From NCBI GenBank assembly GCA_036518955.1, contig DATDMG010000012.1, forward strand, positions 1 to 5,120: a DNA stretch of 5,120 nucleotides, given 5' to 3'. Shown piece after piece: positions 1 to 5,070 of this stretch. Each line of letters opens with the position of its first letter. Position 1 is the stretch's first letter. This stretch comes from DATDMG01 sp036518955 (GTDB taxonomy: Bacteria > Actinomycetota > Actinomycetes > Actinomycetales > Kineosporiaceae). Under the pieces are notes generated by a model. That model saw only the letters and a program-made list of their open reading frames with translations, was not told the origin of the DNA and searched no databases. Position numbers and translations under genes: made by a program.

Positions 1-26
1 CGGTCGCCCGAGGCTGTGCCCAGCCT

Positions 27-44
27 GGACGGCCGCTGCCGTCC
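27..44. repeat. GC-rich inverted repeat (hairpin) upstream of the protease
   Basis: Arms GGACGGC (27-33) and GCCGTCC (38-44) are perfectly complementary around a CGCT loop. No T-run follows. It may be the terminator of a gene left of the window, or an operator; the sequence alone does not decide. The same GGACGG/CCGTCC arms recur at 84-97. Confidence 0.5.
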
Positions 45-62
45 GGTGTCTGCGTCCTGGAG

Positions 63-97
63 GTCCGGCTTCGGACGAGTCCTGGACGGGACCGTCC
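63..97. repeat. Two further GGAC/GTCC inverted repeats
   Basis: GTCCG (63-67) and CGGAC (72-76) pair around GCTT. GGACGG (84-89) and CCGTCC (92-97) pair around a 2-base centre, giving a near-perfect palindrome more typical of a protein-binding site than of an RNA hairpin. The 9-mer CCTGGACGG occurs at 24-32 and again at 81-89. These sit 45-80 bases upstream of the protease start and could be regulatory; no clear -10/-35 pair is seen here. Confidence 0.4.
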
Positions 98-128
98 CAC
101 GATGCGGAAGACCAGGGTGCCGGGCGCT

Positions 129-133
129 GAGGA
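129..133 (+). promoter_or_regulatory. Ribosome binding site of the protease gene
   Basis: GAGGA lies 8 bases before the GTG at 142. This decides in favour of that start over the in-frame GTG at 16, which has no comparable site and would add 42 Arg/Cys-rich residues in front of the signal peptide. Confidence 0.65.
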
Positions 134-141
134 TTGACCGG

Positions 142-1017
142 GTGACAGCCTCCAGTGCCCGCCTGCCTGTCCGAGGCCGGATCCCGTCCCGGGTGCGCGT
201 CGGTGTGGTCGCCGTAGGGGTGGCGGTCCTGGCGGTCGCTGCCACGGCCGCGGTGACGGTCCCGCGGGCCGTGGCGGTCCCCCAGTCCCGCGGCGGCGAG
301 CCGTTCATGGCGGGCACGGACATGCGCGGCACCAGCATGCGGTGCACCGCCGGGTTGGTCCTGATGGACAACTCGGTACTCGGGGGGACGACTGAGTACC
401 GGCGCAGCGTCCGTTTCGTCCTCACCGCGGGGCACTGCGGTCAGGTCGGGGACCGCTTCGTCACCGTTCCCGAGGGCAACGTGGTCGGTGACGTGGTCTG
501 GAAGTCGCCTACTCATGACCTGTTGCTGATCAGGGTTGAGCCCAGGCTCGACCGCGGGGTGGACCCCGGCTGCCTGCCGGGCAGTTGGACGCTGCCCTGT
601 GTGGCGGTCTCCGCGCACTACTACCCGCGTGCGGTCGGCAGGGTGTTCACCGGCGGACCGCAGCAGAGCGAGAGCGTCCCGGTGGGCGGGACGACACAGT
701 CCGGCGTCCCGATCTGCATCAGCGGCGGTGTCAGCGGCACGATCTGCGGGCACACGAGCGCTCCACCGCCCACGGACTACCCCCCCGACCCACCGGACGC
801 CCGCGACCGCGCCTTCACCGCTGGCTCGGTGGGCACCCAGCCGGGTGACTCGGGTGCGCCGCTGTACTCGTTCAACGGCAACGTCTTCGGCATCGCGACG
901 GGCATCTATGGCGAGATCATGGACGACGGTTCGTCATCGATCCGCGGCGTCCGCTACACCCCGGTCTCGGTCTTCTTCGCCGAGACCAGCGGGTATGCGC
1001 CGGCTCCGCCGGGGTGA
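142..1017 (+). CDS. Secreted trypsin-like (S1 family) serine protease
   Basis: Predicted 291-aa exported serine endopeptidase. Residues 1-19 are basic and 20-41 strongly hydrophobic, with a possible cleavage after AVA (43-45), which is a Sec-type signal peptide. The chymotrypsin-fold triad is complete: His98 in TAGHC, Asp126 in HDLLLI, and Ser237 in GDSGAP. Six cysteines in the mature part (68, 99, 144, 153, 192, 202) could form three disulfides; the first pair brackets the His as in many bacterial S1 enzymes. The mature chain would be about 245 residues and starts almost directly at the catalytic domain, so there is no room for the long pro-region of streptogrisin or alpha-lytic protease precursors. 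Actinobacterial S1 proteins of this layout are common and their substrates mostly unknown. It stands alone: a hairpin follows and the next gene belongs to another unit. An upstream GTG at 16 is a less likely start. Confidence 0.85.
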   Translation: MTASSARLPVRGRIPSRVRVGVVAVGVAVLAVAATAAVTVPRAVAVPQSRGGEPFMAGTDMRGTSMRCTAGLVLMDNSVLGGTTEYRRSVRFVLTAGHCGQVGDRFVTVPEGNVVGDVVWKSPTHDLLLIRVEPRLDRGVDPGCLPGSWTLPCVAVSAHYYPRAVGRVFTGGPQQSESVPVGGTTQSGVPICISGGVSGTICGHTSAPPPTDYPPDPPDARDRAFTAGSVGTQPGDSGAPLYSFNGNVFGIATGIYGEIMDDGSSSIRGVRYTPVSVFFAETSGYAPAPPG

Positions 1018-1057
1018 TCCGGTCCGTGGGCCGGCCCGCCCGGCCGTCGCCACCGGA
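1018..1057 (+). terminator. Probable transcription terminator after the protease gene
   Basis: Immediately after the TGA, outer arms TCCGGT (1018-1023) and ACCGGA (1052-1057) enclose an inner stem GGCCG (1029-1033) / CGGCC (1041-1045). The structure is very GC-rich and has no T-tract, as is usual for actinobacterial terminators. Its position flush with the stop codon supports the call; strength was not computed. Confidence 0.45.
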
Positions 1058-1086
1058 CGAGGGGTGCCCGCCCGGGGGCCGGGGTA

Positions 1087-1331
1087 GGCGGTCACCTCGG
1101 TGGCCTTGGCGGTGAGCCAGACCTGACGGCCGGTCGCGAGGTGCAGGGCGGCGATCGCTGTTCCGCCCTCGGTGTCCGGGTCGTGGGCGGCCCGTGCCGC
1201 GGGAGTGGACCTGAAGTACTTGTGGCCTTCTCCGGGCGGCTGTGCCGGGCCCGGTCCGTCACCAGCACCGAAGCACTCGGCACCATCGAGCTGTCCGTGG
1301 GGGCGGCCGTTGCGGCGACCGTGGTGAACAT
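1087..1331 (-). pseudogene. Possible remnant of a small minus-strand gene, frame-shifted
   Basis: No intact gene is convincing between 1058 and 1468. On the minus strand, however, codons with G/C third bases and a normal amino acid mix run from an ATG at 1331 to about 1222, then continue in another frame from about 1221 to 1087. The second part includes AALHLATGRQVWLTAKATEV, which reads like a real protein segment. One indel near 1212-1224 would join the two into roughly 80 residues. I do not recognise the family. Against this, high-GC DNA produces coding-like shadow frames, and a + strand frame over 1258-1356 also looks plausible. The 3' end is unclear, because the frame stays open into the protease gene on the opposite strand. 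Confidence 0.25.
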
Positions 1332-1460
1332 GGTGCCCGACGCACCGGGTGCTGCTCGGCGGGTCCGCCGGCGACCCGGACGAGCCTGATCCTCGACCGG
1401 TTGTGGCTGCTGTCCCAGCATGACCAGACCAAGAGTCGCGGCCCACGGCGACCGGCGATG

Positions 1461-1474
1461 TTTTAAACTATAAT
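1461..1474 (+). promoter_or_regulatory. AT-rich promoter -10 region (TATAAT)
   Basis: The stretch TTTTAAACTATAAT is conspicuously AT-rich for this genome and ends in a perfect TATAAT at 1469-1474. Seven bases separate the box from ATG at 1482, so the expected transcription start (about 1481-1482) falls on the start codon, the TANNNT-N6/7-ATG geometry of actinobacterial leaderless genes. No good TTGACA-like -35 is visible at 16-18 bases upstream, so activation or -10-driven recognition would be needed. Confidence 0.6.
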
Positions 1475-1481
1475 GGTGGAG

Positions 1482-1592
1482 ATGGTGGACATTGTTCCGA
1501 TGTGCTGTCAGGCTGAGGGCATGACCACGCACGCCGCCCTCGTGATCCGGCGGTTCATCGACCTCCACCGGGTGTCCAGCGCGGCCTGTTGA
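1482..1592 (+). CDS. Cysteine-type leader peptide (small upstream ORF)
   Basis: A 36-aa ORF ending in RRFIDLHRVSSAAC, where the last Cys codon directly precedes the TGA. This matches the consensus of short actinobacterial peptides annotated as 'putative leader peptide' (R-x-x-[VI]-D-L-x-R-V-x-S-A-x-C), found mainly upstream of sulfur-assimilation and related transport genes and thought to act as cysteine-responsive attenuators. A second Cys-Cys pair is at residues 8-9. ATG 1482 fits leaderless translation from the TATAAT at 1469. In-frame ATGs at 1473, 1500 and 1521 are alternatives; 1521 gives the usual compact length (23 aa) but has only poorly spaced purines upstream (GAGGG 1515-1519). The stop lies 58 bases before the regulator gene, so translation of the leader could tune that gene. 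No mutually exclusive stem pair was identified by eye in the spacer. Confidence 0.7.
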   Translation: MVDIVPMCCQAEGMTTHAALVIRRFIDLHRVSSAAC

Positions 1593-1640
1593 CGACGCCG
1601 GGAAGATCGCCCCGCATCGCACCGGCCGACATCTCACCGC

Positions 1641-1645
1641 AAGGA
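1641..1645 (+). promoter_or_regulatory. Ribosome binding site of the regulator gene
   Basis: AAGGA lies 5 bases before ATG 1651 and supports that start. If the leader peptide attenuates expression, this site is the likely target of structural occlusion. Confidence 0.6.
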
Positions 1646-1650
1646 CCGTC

Positions 1651-2301
1651 ATGAGTGCTGCCACCGTCCGCAGCCCCGCCGCGGCGTCCGGTCCCCCCTC
1701 AGGGGCGGACGACGGCATCGCCGACCCCGCCTGGAACGTGCTCTTCCAGCGTCCCGGCTCCGCCACGATGATCCGGCTGGTCGCCCCTGGCGCGATCCCG
1801 AACGGCGGGATCCTCCTCGGGCATCTGGTGGCGGTGCCCGCTGCCGAGCCGCTGGTGGCCGAGGACACGCAGGGACAGACCGTCGATGGGCGCGCCGTCG
1901 TGCAGCGCCTACCGCACCAGCCGGTCGGGGACCCCTGGGGCAGCGGCGGCCCAACCCAGGCGGAGCTCGCCGACGGTCTGCTGGAGTGCCGCCCAGGCCT
2001 GGTGATCGATCGCCTGGGGCGGCGAGTGCTCGTCCATGGCCGCGAGGTGATGCTCACGCGGCGAGAGTTCGACCTGCTGGAGCACCTCGCGCGGCATGAC
2101 GGGCGGGTCTTCACCCGCGCCCAGCTGCTGGCCGCGGTCTGGGAGATGGATGACCCTCGCTACACGCCTCCGCGCACGGTCGACGTCCACGTGTCGCGGT
2201 TGCGCCACAAGCTGAGCGAACATGCGATCGCGGTACAGAGCGTGCGGGGCGTCGGCTACCGGTGGTCGGCGCGTGCCGAGCCCGGGAGGAACCGATCGTG
2301 A
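1651..2301 (+). CDS. Winged-helix transcriptional regulator, OmpR/PhoB-type DNA-binding domain without receiver
   Basis: 216 aa. Residues about 113-206 form a Trans_reg_C winged-helix domain: the strand region LVIDRLGRRVLVHGREVMLT, helix EFDLLEHLARHDGRVFTRAQ (139-158), recognition helix TVDVHVSRLRHKL (176-188), and C-terminal wing ending SVRGVGYRWS (197-206). The first ~110 residues are Ala/Pro/Gly-rich with one short hydrophobic strand (GGILLGHLVAVP, 52-63). They show none of the acidic pocket, phospho-Asp or Lys motifs of a receiver domain, so phosphorylation control as in two-component regulators is unlikely. Receiver-less proteins of this shape are frequent in actinomycetes and generally uncharacterised. 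The gene lies between the cysteine-type leader and the amino acid transporter genes, so a role in controlling one or both is plausible but inferred. No histidine kinase gene is next to it. Confidence 0.8.
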   Translation: MSAATVRSPAAASGPPSGADDGIADPAWNVLFQRPGSATMIRLVAPGAIPNGGILLGHLVAVPAAEPLVAEDTQGQTVDGRAVVQRLPHQPVGDPWGSGGPTQAELADGLLECRPGLVIDRLGRRVLVHGREVMLTRREFDLLEHLARHDGRVFTRAQLLAAVWEMDDPRYTPPRTVDVHVSRLRHKLSEHAIAVQSVRGVGYRWSARAEPGRNRS

Positions 2302-2414
2302 GCGGCCGTCGAGTCTGCAGCGACAGCCTGGAGGTCGGGACGGAGGGCGCCCGGCGGCCCGTCGCTGCGGAGCCGGTTGTCGGTGCGGCAACACTCCTGT
2401 CATGCTCCACGTAA
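2298..2414 (+). CDS. Possible translationally coupled 38-aa ORF
   Basis: GTG at 2298 overlaps the regulator's TGA in a GTGA arrangement and is preceded by a strong GGGAGGA (2284-2290) with a 7-base spacer, an ideal layout for translational coupling. The frame runs 38 codons to TAA 2412-2414, with mostly G/C third positions. The peptide begins MSGRRVCSDSLEVG and ends ATLLSCST. I recognise no domain, signal peptide or membrane segment. It could be a real small protein, the stump of a lost downstream gene, or a chance initiation site. Confidence 0.35.
   Translation: MSGRRVCSDSLEVGTEGARRPVAAEPVVGAATLLSCST
2376..2392. repeat. Short inverted repeat before the transporter genes
   Basis: GTTGTCG (2376-2382) and CGGCAAC (2386-2392) pair around GTG with one G-U position. 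It lies about 75-90 bases upstream of the binding-protein start and could be an operator for the neighbouring regulator or a weak hairpin. Stability was not computed. Confidence 0.35.
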
Positions 2415-2452
2415 CATGTGATCGCTATCTTGTCCGCTGTCAGTGTGCGTAG
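2402..2452 (+). CDS. Possible second Cys-rich leader ORF (16 aa)
   Basis: ATG 2402 to TAG 2450-2452 encodes MLHVTCDRYLVRCQCA, with three cysteines in 16 residues. The TAG directly precedes the TTTGGAGG ribosome binding region of the binding-protein gene, a position suited to a leader peptide. It lacks the R-V-x-S-A-x-C signature and its ATG has no ribosome binding site. A TAACAT box (2412-2417) lies inside it; if that is the active promoter the ATG would not be transcribed from there. This is a weak call. Confidence 0.2.
   Translation: MLHVTCDRYLVRCQCA
2412..2417 (+). promoter_or_regulatory. Possible -10 box (TAACAT) for the transporter genes
   Basis: TAACAT fits the actinobacterial TANNNT -10 pattern and would place transcription start near 2424, about 43 bases before TTG 2467. 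No convincing -35 accompanies it. A TATCTT at 2426-2431 is an alternative. The transporter may instead be read from the promoter upstream of the leader peptide. Confidence 0.3.
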
Positions 2453-2455
2453 TTT

Positions 2456-2460
2456 GGAGG
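2456..2460 (+). promoter_or_regulatory. Ribosome binding site deciding a TTG start
   Basis: GGAGG, within TTTGGAGG, lies 6 bases before TTG 2467. The in-frame GTG at 2443 is upstream of this site and would be translated through it, so TTG 2467 is preferred. Confidence 0.7.
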
Positions 2461-2466
2461 TTCCCG

Positions 2467-3339
2467 TTGTTCCCGCCCGGCCGTTTCGTGGGCGCCGCTC
2501 TCGCGGCCATCGTCGTGTTCGCTGTGGGTGGTTGCGCGTCGGCCGGCAGTGTGGCGGCGGGGAGGGCGACCGGTGCTGCCTCGACCGCGTGTGTCAAGGA
2601 TCAGCTGCGGGTCAAGACTGCTGGGAAGTTGACCGTCGGCACGGACAACCCGGTGTACGAACCCTGGTTCGTGGACAACAAGCCGGGCAACGGCAAGGGT
2701 TTCGAGTCGGCGGTGGCTTATGCCGTGGCCAGGCAACTTGGGTTCGCGGACACCGACGTGGTCTGGACCACCGCTAACTTCAACGCTGCCATCGCCCCTG
2801 GACCGAAGACGTTCGACGTCGACATCAACGAGGTCTCGATCACCGCTGACCGGGCGAAGGTGATCGATTTCTCCCGTGGCTACTACGATGTCGCCCAGGC
2901 TGTGGTGACGGTCAAGGGCAGCAGGATCGCGGGGGCGCGGAGTATCGCCGATCTCAAGAACGCCACGTTGGGCGCCCAGGTCGGGACCACCTCGTACACC
3001 ACCATCACGGATGTGATCAGGCCTGCTGCCAGGCCCGCTGTCTTCAACAGCAATGACGACGCCAAGGCGGCGTTGAGCAACGGTCAGATCGACGGCTTGG
3101 TGCTCGACCTGCCGACTGCGCTCTACGAGGCGAAAGCGGACCTGAAGCAGGGTGTGCTGGTGGGCCAGTTCAGGCGCACGGTGGGTGTGCCTGAGCAGTT
3201 CGGGTTGGTGCTGGACAAGGACAGTCCGCTGACGTCGTGTGTCTCCCGGGCGGTGGACGCGCTGCGCTCGGCCGGCACGCTGGGACACCTTGAGCAGCAG
3301 TGGTTGACCAGTGCGGTCGGCGCACCGATCCTCGCGTGA
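2467..3339 (+). CDS. Amino acid ABC transporter substrate-binding lipoprotein (SBP family 3)
   Basis: 290 aa extracytoplasmic receptor that captures a polar amino acid or related solute and delivers it to the permease encoded next. Residues 1-22 form a hydrophobic signal ending in the lipobox-like AVGGC, with Cys23 as the lipidation site. The SBP_bac_3 fold starts at about residue 53 (KLTVGTDNPVYEPW). Typical elements follow: FDVDINEVSITADRAKVIDF, whose Arg129 would hold the ligand carboxylate; VGTTSY (172-177); and GLVLDLPTALY, whose Asp214 would hold the amino group. These residues argue for an alpha-amino-acid ligand, but the side-chain specificity cannot be read. Cys42 and Cys258 may form a disulfide tying the N-terminus to the C-terminal helices. 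The TTG start has a strong GGAGG. Given the cysteine-type leader upstream, cystine or another sulfur amino acid is a reasonable but unproven substrate; glutamate, glutamine or basic amino acids remain possible. Confidence 0.9.
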   Translation: MFPPGRFVGAALAAIVVFAVGGCASAGSVAAGRATGAASTACVKDQLRVKTAGKLTVGTDNPVYEPWFVDNKPGNGKGFESAVAYAVARQLGFADTDVVWTTANFNAAIAPGPKTFDVDINEVSITADRAKVIDFSRGYYDVAQAVVTVKGSRIAGARSIADLKNATLGAQVGTTSYTTITDVIRPAARPAVFNSNDDAKAALSNGQIDGLVLDLPTALYEAKADLKQGVLVGQFRRTVGVPEQFGLVLDKDSPLTSCVSRAVDALRSAGTLGHLEQQWLTSAVGAPILA

Positions 3340-3406
3340 TCCGCCCGTTCGCAGGCCCTGGAGCCGGATCCTGGTGCGGTGGTGGGCCGGACCGTAGGTT
3401 GCGACG

Positions 3407-4279
3407 GTGGTGACCTCCGGTAGCGACCGGGGGGTGTGGACTCCGTCGCCGGTGCAGCGTGCGCGTATCGCCTACCGCCGCGGGCGTAGCCTTCGCTCGG
3501 CGCTGATCGCGGTCTGCAGCGCCGTTCTCATCGCGGGGCTGCTCACCACTGTGACGGTCAGCGCGCCGGGGTGGCCCCGGGTCCGGGAGTCGTTCCTCTC
3601 CTACCGGGTGGCTCGGCAGGGACTGCCCGACCTGCTCACCGGGTTCTGGCTGAACATCAAGGTGTTCACCGTCTCGTCGGTGTTCATCCTGTTGCTCGGA
3701 CTGGTGCTGGCGACGATGCGGACGACGCGGGGCCCGGTGCTGTGGCCGCTGCGGGCTCTGGCGGTCGCCTACATCGACGTGTTCCGCGGGATCCCGCTGC
3801 TGCTGGTGCTCTACCTGGTCGGGTTCGGGCTGCCCGGGCTGCGGCTGCAGGGGATTCCCAGCGATACCGTGGTGCTCGGGATCATCGCGCTCACCCTCTC
3901 GTACTCGGCGTACGTGGCGGAGGTCTTCCGCGCCGGGATCGAGTCGGTGCACCCCAGTCAGCGGGCCGCCGCCCGGTCGCTGGGGCTGTCCGCCAGGCAG
4001 ACCTTGCGCCTGGTGGTGCTGCCGCAGGCGGTGCGCAACGTCGTCCCTGCGCTGCTCAACGACCTGGTCAGCTTGACCAAGGACTCCGGGCTGATCTCGG
4101 TTCTGGGCATCCCGTTGGACGTCATCCGGTACGCCCAGATCGCCCAGATGGGCAAGGCGAACTTCACCCCCTACGTCGTGGCCGGGTTGTTGTTCATGCT
4201 GCTCACCATCCCGATGACCCGGATCACCGACGCCGTCTCCCGCCGGTACGGCTACGTCACTCGTGGGGGGCACGTGTGA
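3407..4279 (+). CDS. Amino acid ABC transporter permease (HisM/GlnP type)
   Basis: 290 aa membrane subunit forming the translocation path. Hydrophobic segments lie at about 31-50, 85-104, 116-142, 154-176, 212-235 and 256-276. The cytoplasmic EAA loop, which docks on the ATPase, is clear at about 172-208: FRAGIESVHPSQRAAARSLG, with invariant Gly193 and ending VVLPQA. The first ~80 residues, with an extra membrane segment and the SAPGWPRVRESF linker, precede the usual MetI-like core, a layout I have seen in actinobacterial amino acid permeases. Only one permease gene is present, so a homodimer is expected. The start is uncertain: GTG 3407 and GTG 3410 both have only a weak TAGG upstream, and GTG 3434 is a further option. 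It follows the binding-protein gene by 67 bases and overlaps the ATPase gene by 4. Confidence 0.9.
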   Translation: MVTSGSDRGVWTPSPVQRARIAYRRGRSLRSALIAVCSAVLIAGLLTTVTVSAPGWPRVRESFLSYRVARQGLPDLLTGFWLNIKVFTVSSVFILLLGLVLATMRTTRGPVLWPLRALAVAYIDVFRGIPLLLVLYLVGFGLPGLRLQGIPSDTVVLGIIALTLSYSAYVAEVFRAGIESVHPSQRAAARSLGLSARQTLRLVVLPQAVRNVVPALLNDLVSLTKDSGLISVLGIPLDVIRYAQIAQMGKANFTPYVVAGLLFMLLTIPMTRITDAVSRRYGYVTRGGHV

Positions 4280-5070
4280 GCCGACCCGGTCCCCGGGCGG
4301 ACGGTAGTCCTGGTGCGGCAGGCGAGCGGGTGTTGCTGCGGGTGACCGGGCTGCGGAAGCGGTACGGGCGCACCGTCGTCCTGGACGGGCTGGACCTGGA
4401 CGTCGGCGCGCACCGGGTGGTGGTCCTGATCGGCGCGTCCGGCTCGGGGAAGTCGACCCTGCTGCGCTGCGTGGATCTGTTGGAGACCGTGGACGACGGT
4501 GTGGTGGAGCTGGACGGCGAGGACATCACCGACCCCCGGGTGGATGCTGACGCGGTTCGCGCCCGGATGGGCATCGTGTTCCAGGCGTTCAACCTGTTCC
4601 CGCACCTGACGGTGCTGGGCAACCTGACGCTGGCCCCGCGGAAGGTGCACCGAGTGCCTCGCGAACGGGCGGAGGCACGAGCCCTTGAACTGCTCGACCG
4701 GGTCGGCTTGCGCCACAAGGCGTCGGCGCGCCCGGAGGAGCTGTCCGGCGGGCAGCAGCAGCGAGTGGCGATCGCTCGGGCGCTGGTCAACGAGCCGAAG
4801 CTGATCCTCTTCGACGAGGTCACCTCGGCCCTGGATCCGGAGTTGGTCGGGGAGGTGTTGGCCATGCTGCGGGACCTGAAGTCGGACGGGATGACGATGA
4901 TCGTGGCCACGCACGAGATGGGGTTCGCACGTCAGGTGGCCGACGACGTCTGCTTCCTCGACCGCGGGCGGGTGCTGGAACAGGGCTCGCCGGGAGAAGT
5001 CCTCGGCGATCCAGCCCACGAGCGGACCAGGCAGTTCCTGCGCCGGATCCTCGAGGCCGGCCGGCTCTGA
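4276..5070 (+). CDS. Amino acid ABC transporter ATP-binding protein (GlnQ/HisP type)
   Basis: 264 aa cytoplasmic ATPase that powers uptake through the adjacent permease. All nucleotide-binding motifs are present: Walker A GASGSGKST (53-61), Q-loop Gln103 in VFQAFNLFPH, signature LSGGQQQR (156-163), Walker B LILFDE (176-181) with catalytic Glu181, and H-loop His213 in VATHEM. The FQAFNLFPH and DEVTSALDPELV wording is characteristic of the polar amino acid uptake (PAAT) branch, and the length matches single-domain members plus an ~18-residue N-terminal extension. GTG 4276 overlaps the permease TGA as GTGA, with a G-run (4265-4270) as the ribosome binding site, indicating translational coupling and 1:1 expression. 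The reading frame stays open upstream to 3571, but that part is a shadow of the permease gene. Confidence 0.93.
   Translation: MSRPGPRADGSPGAAGERVLLRVTGLRKRYGRTVVLDGLDLDVGAHRVVVLIGASGSGKSTLLRCVDLLETVDDGVVELDGEDITDPRVDADAVRARMGIVFQAFNLFPHLTVLGNLTLAPRKVHRVPRERAEARALELLDRVGLRHKASARPEELSGGQQQRVAIARALVNEPKLILFDEVTSALDPELVGEVLAMLRDLKSDGMTMIVATHEMGFARQVADDVCFLDRGRVLEQGSPGEVLGDPAHERTRQFLRRILEAGRL

Noticed and set aside
1092..2114. 340-codon minus-strand frame
   Set aside because: It spans the winged-helix gene antisense and the leader, with no recognisable domain; only the short codon-biased part near 1222-1331 is kept as a weak pseudogene candidate.
2443..2466. GTG 2443 as start of the binding protein
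   Set aside because: The ribosome binding site GGAGG lies inside this extension, and the signal peptide is better formed from TTG 2467.
3354..3388. GGCCC...GGGCC pairing between binding-protein and permease genes
   Set aside because: Only 5 base pairs around a 25-base loop; too weak to call an attenuator or terminator.
3571..4275. Upstream extension of the ATPase reading frame
   Set aside because: It overlaps the permease in another frame and is Ala/Gly/Arg-rich; the ATPase fold begins after GTG 4276, which sits in a standard GTGA overlap.
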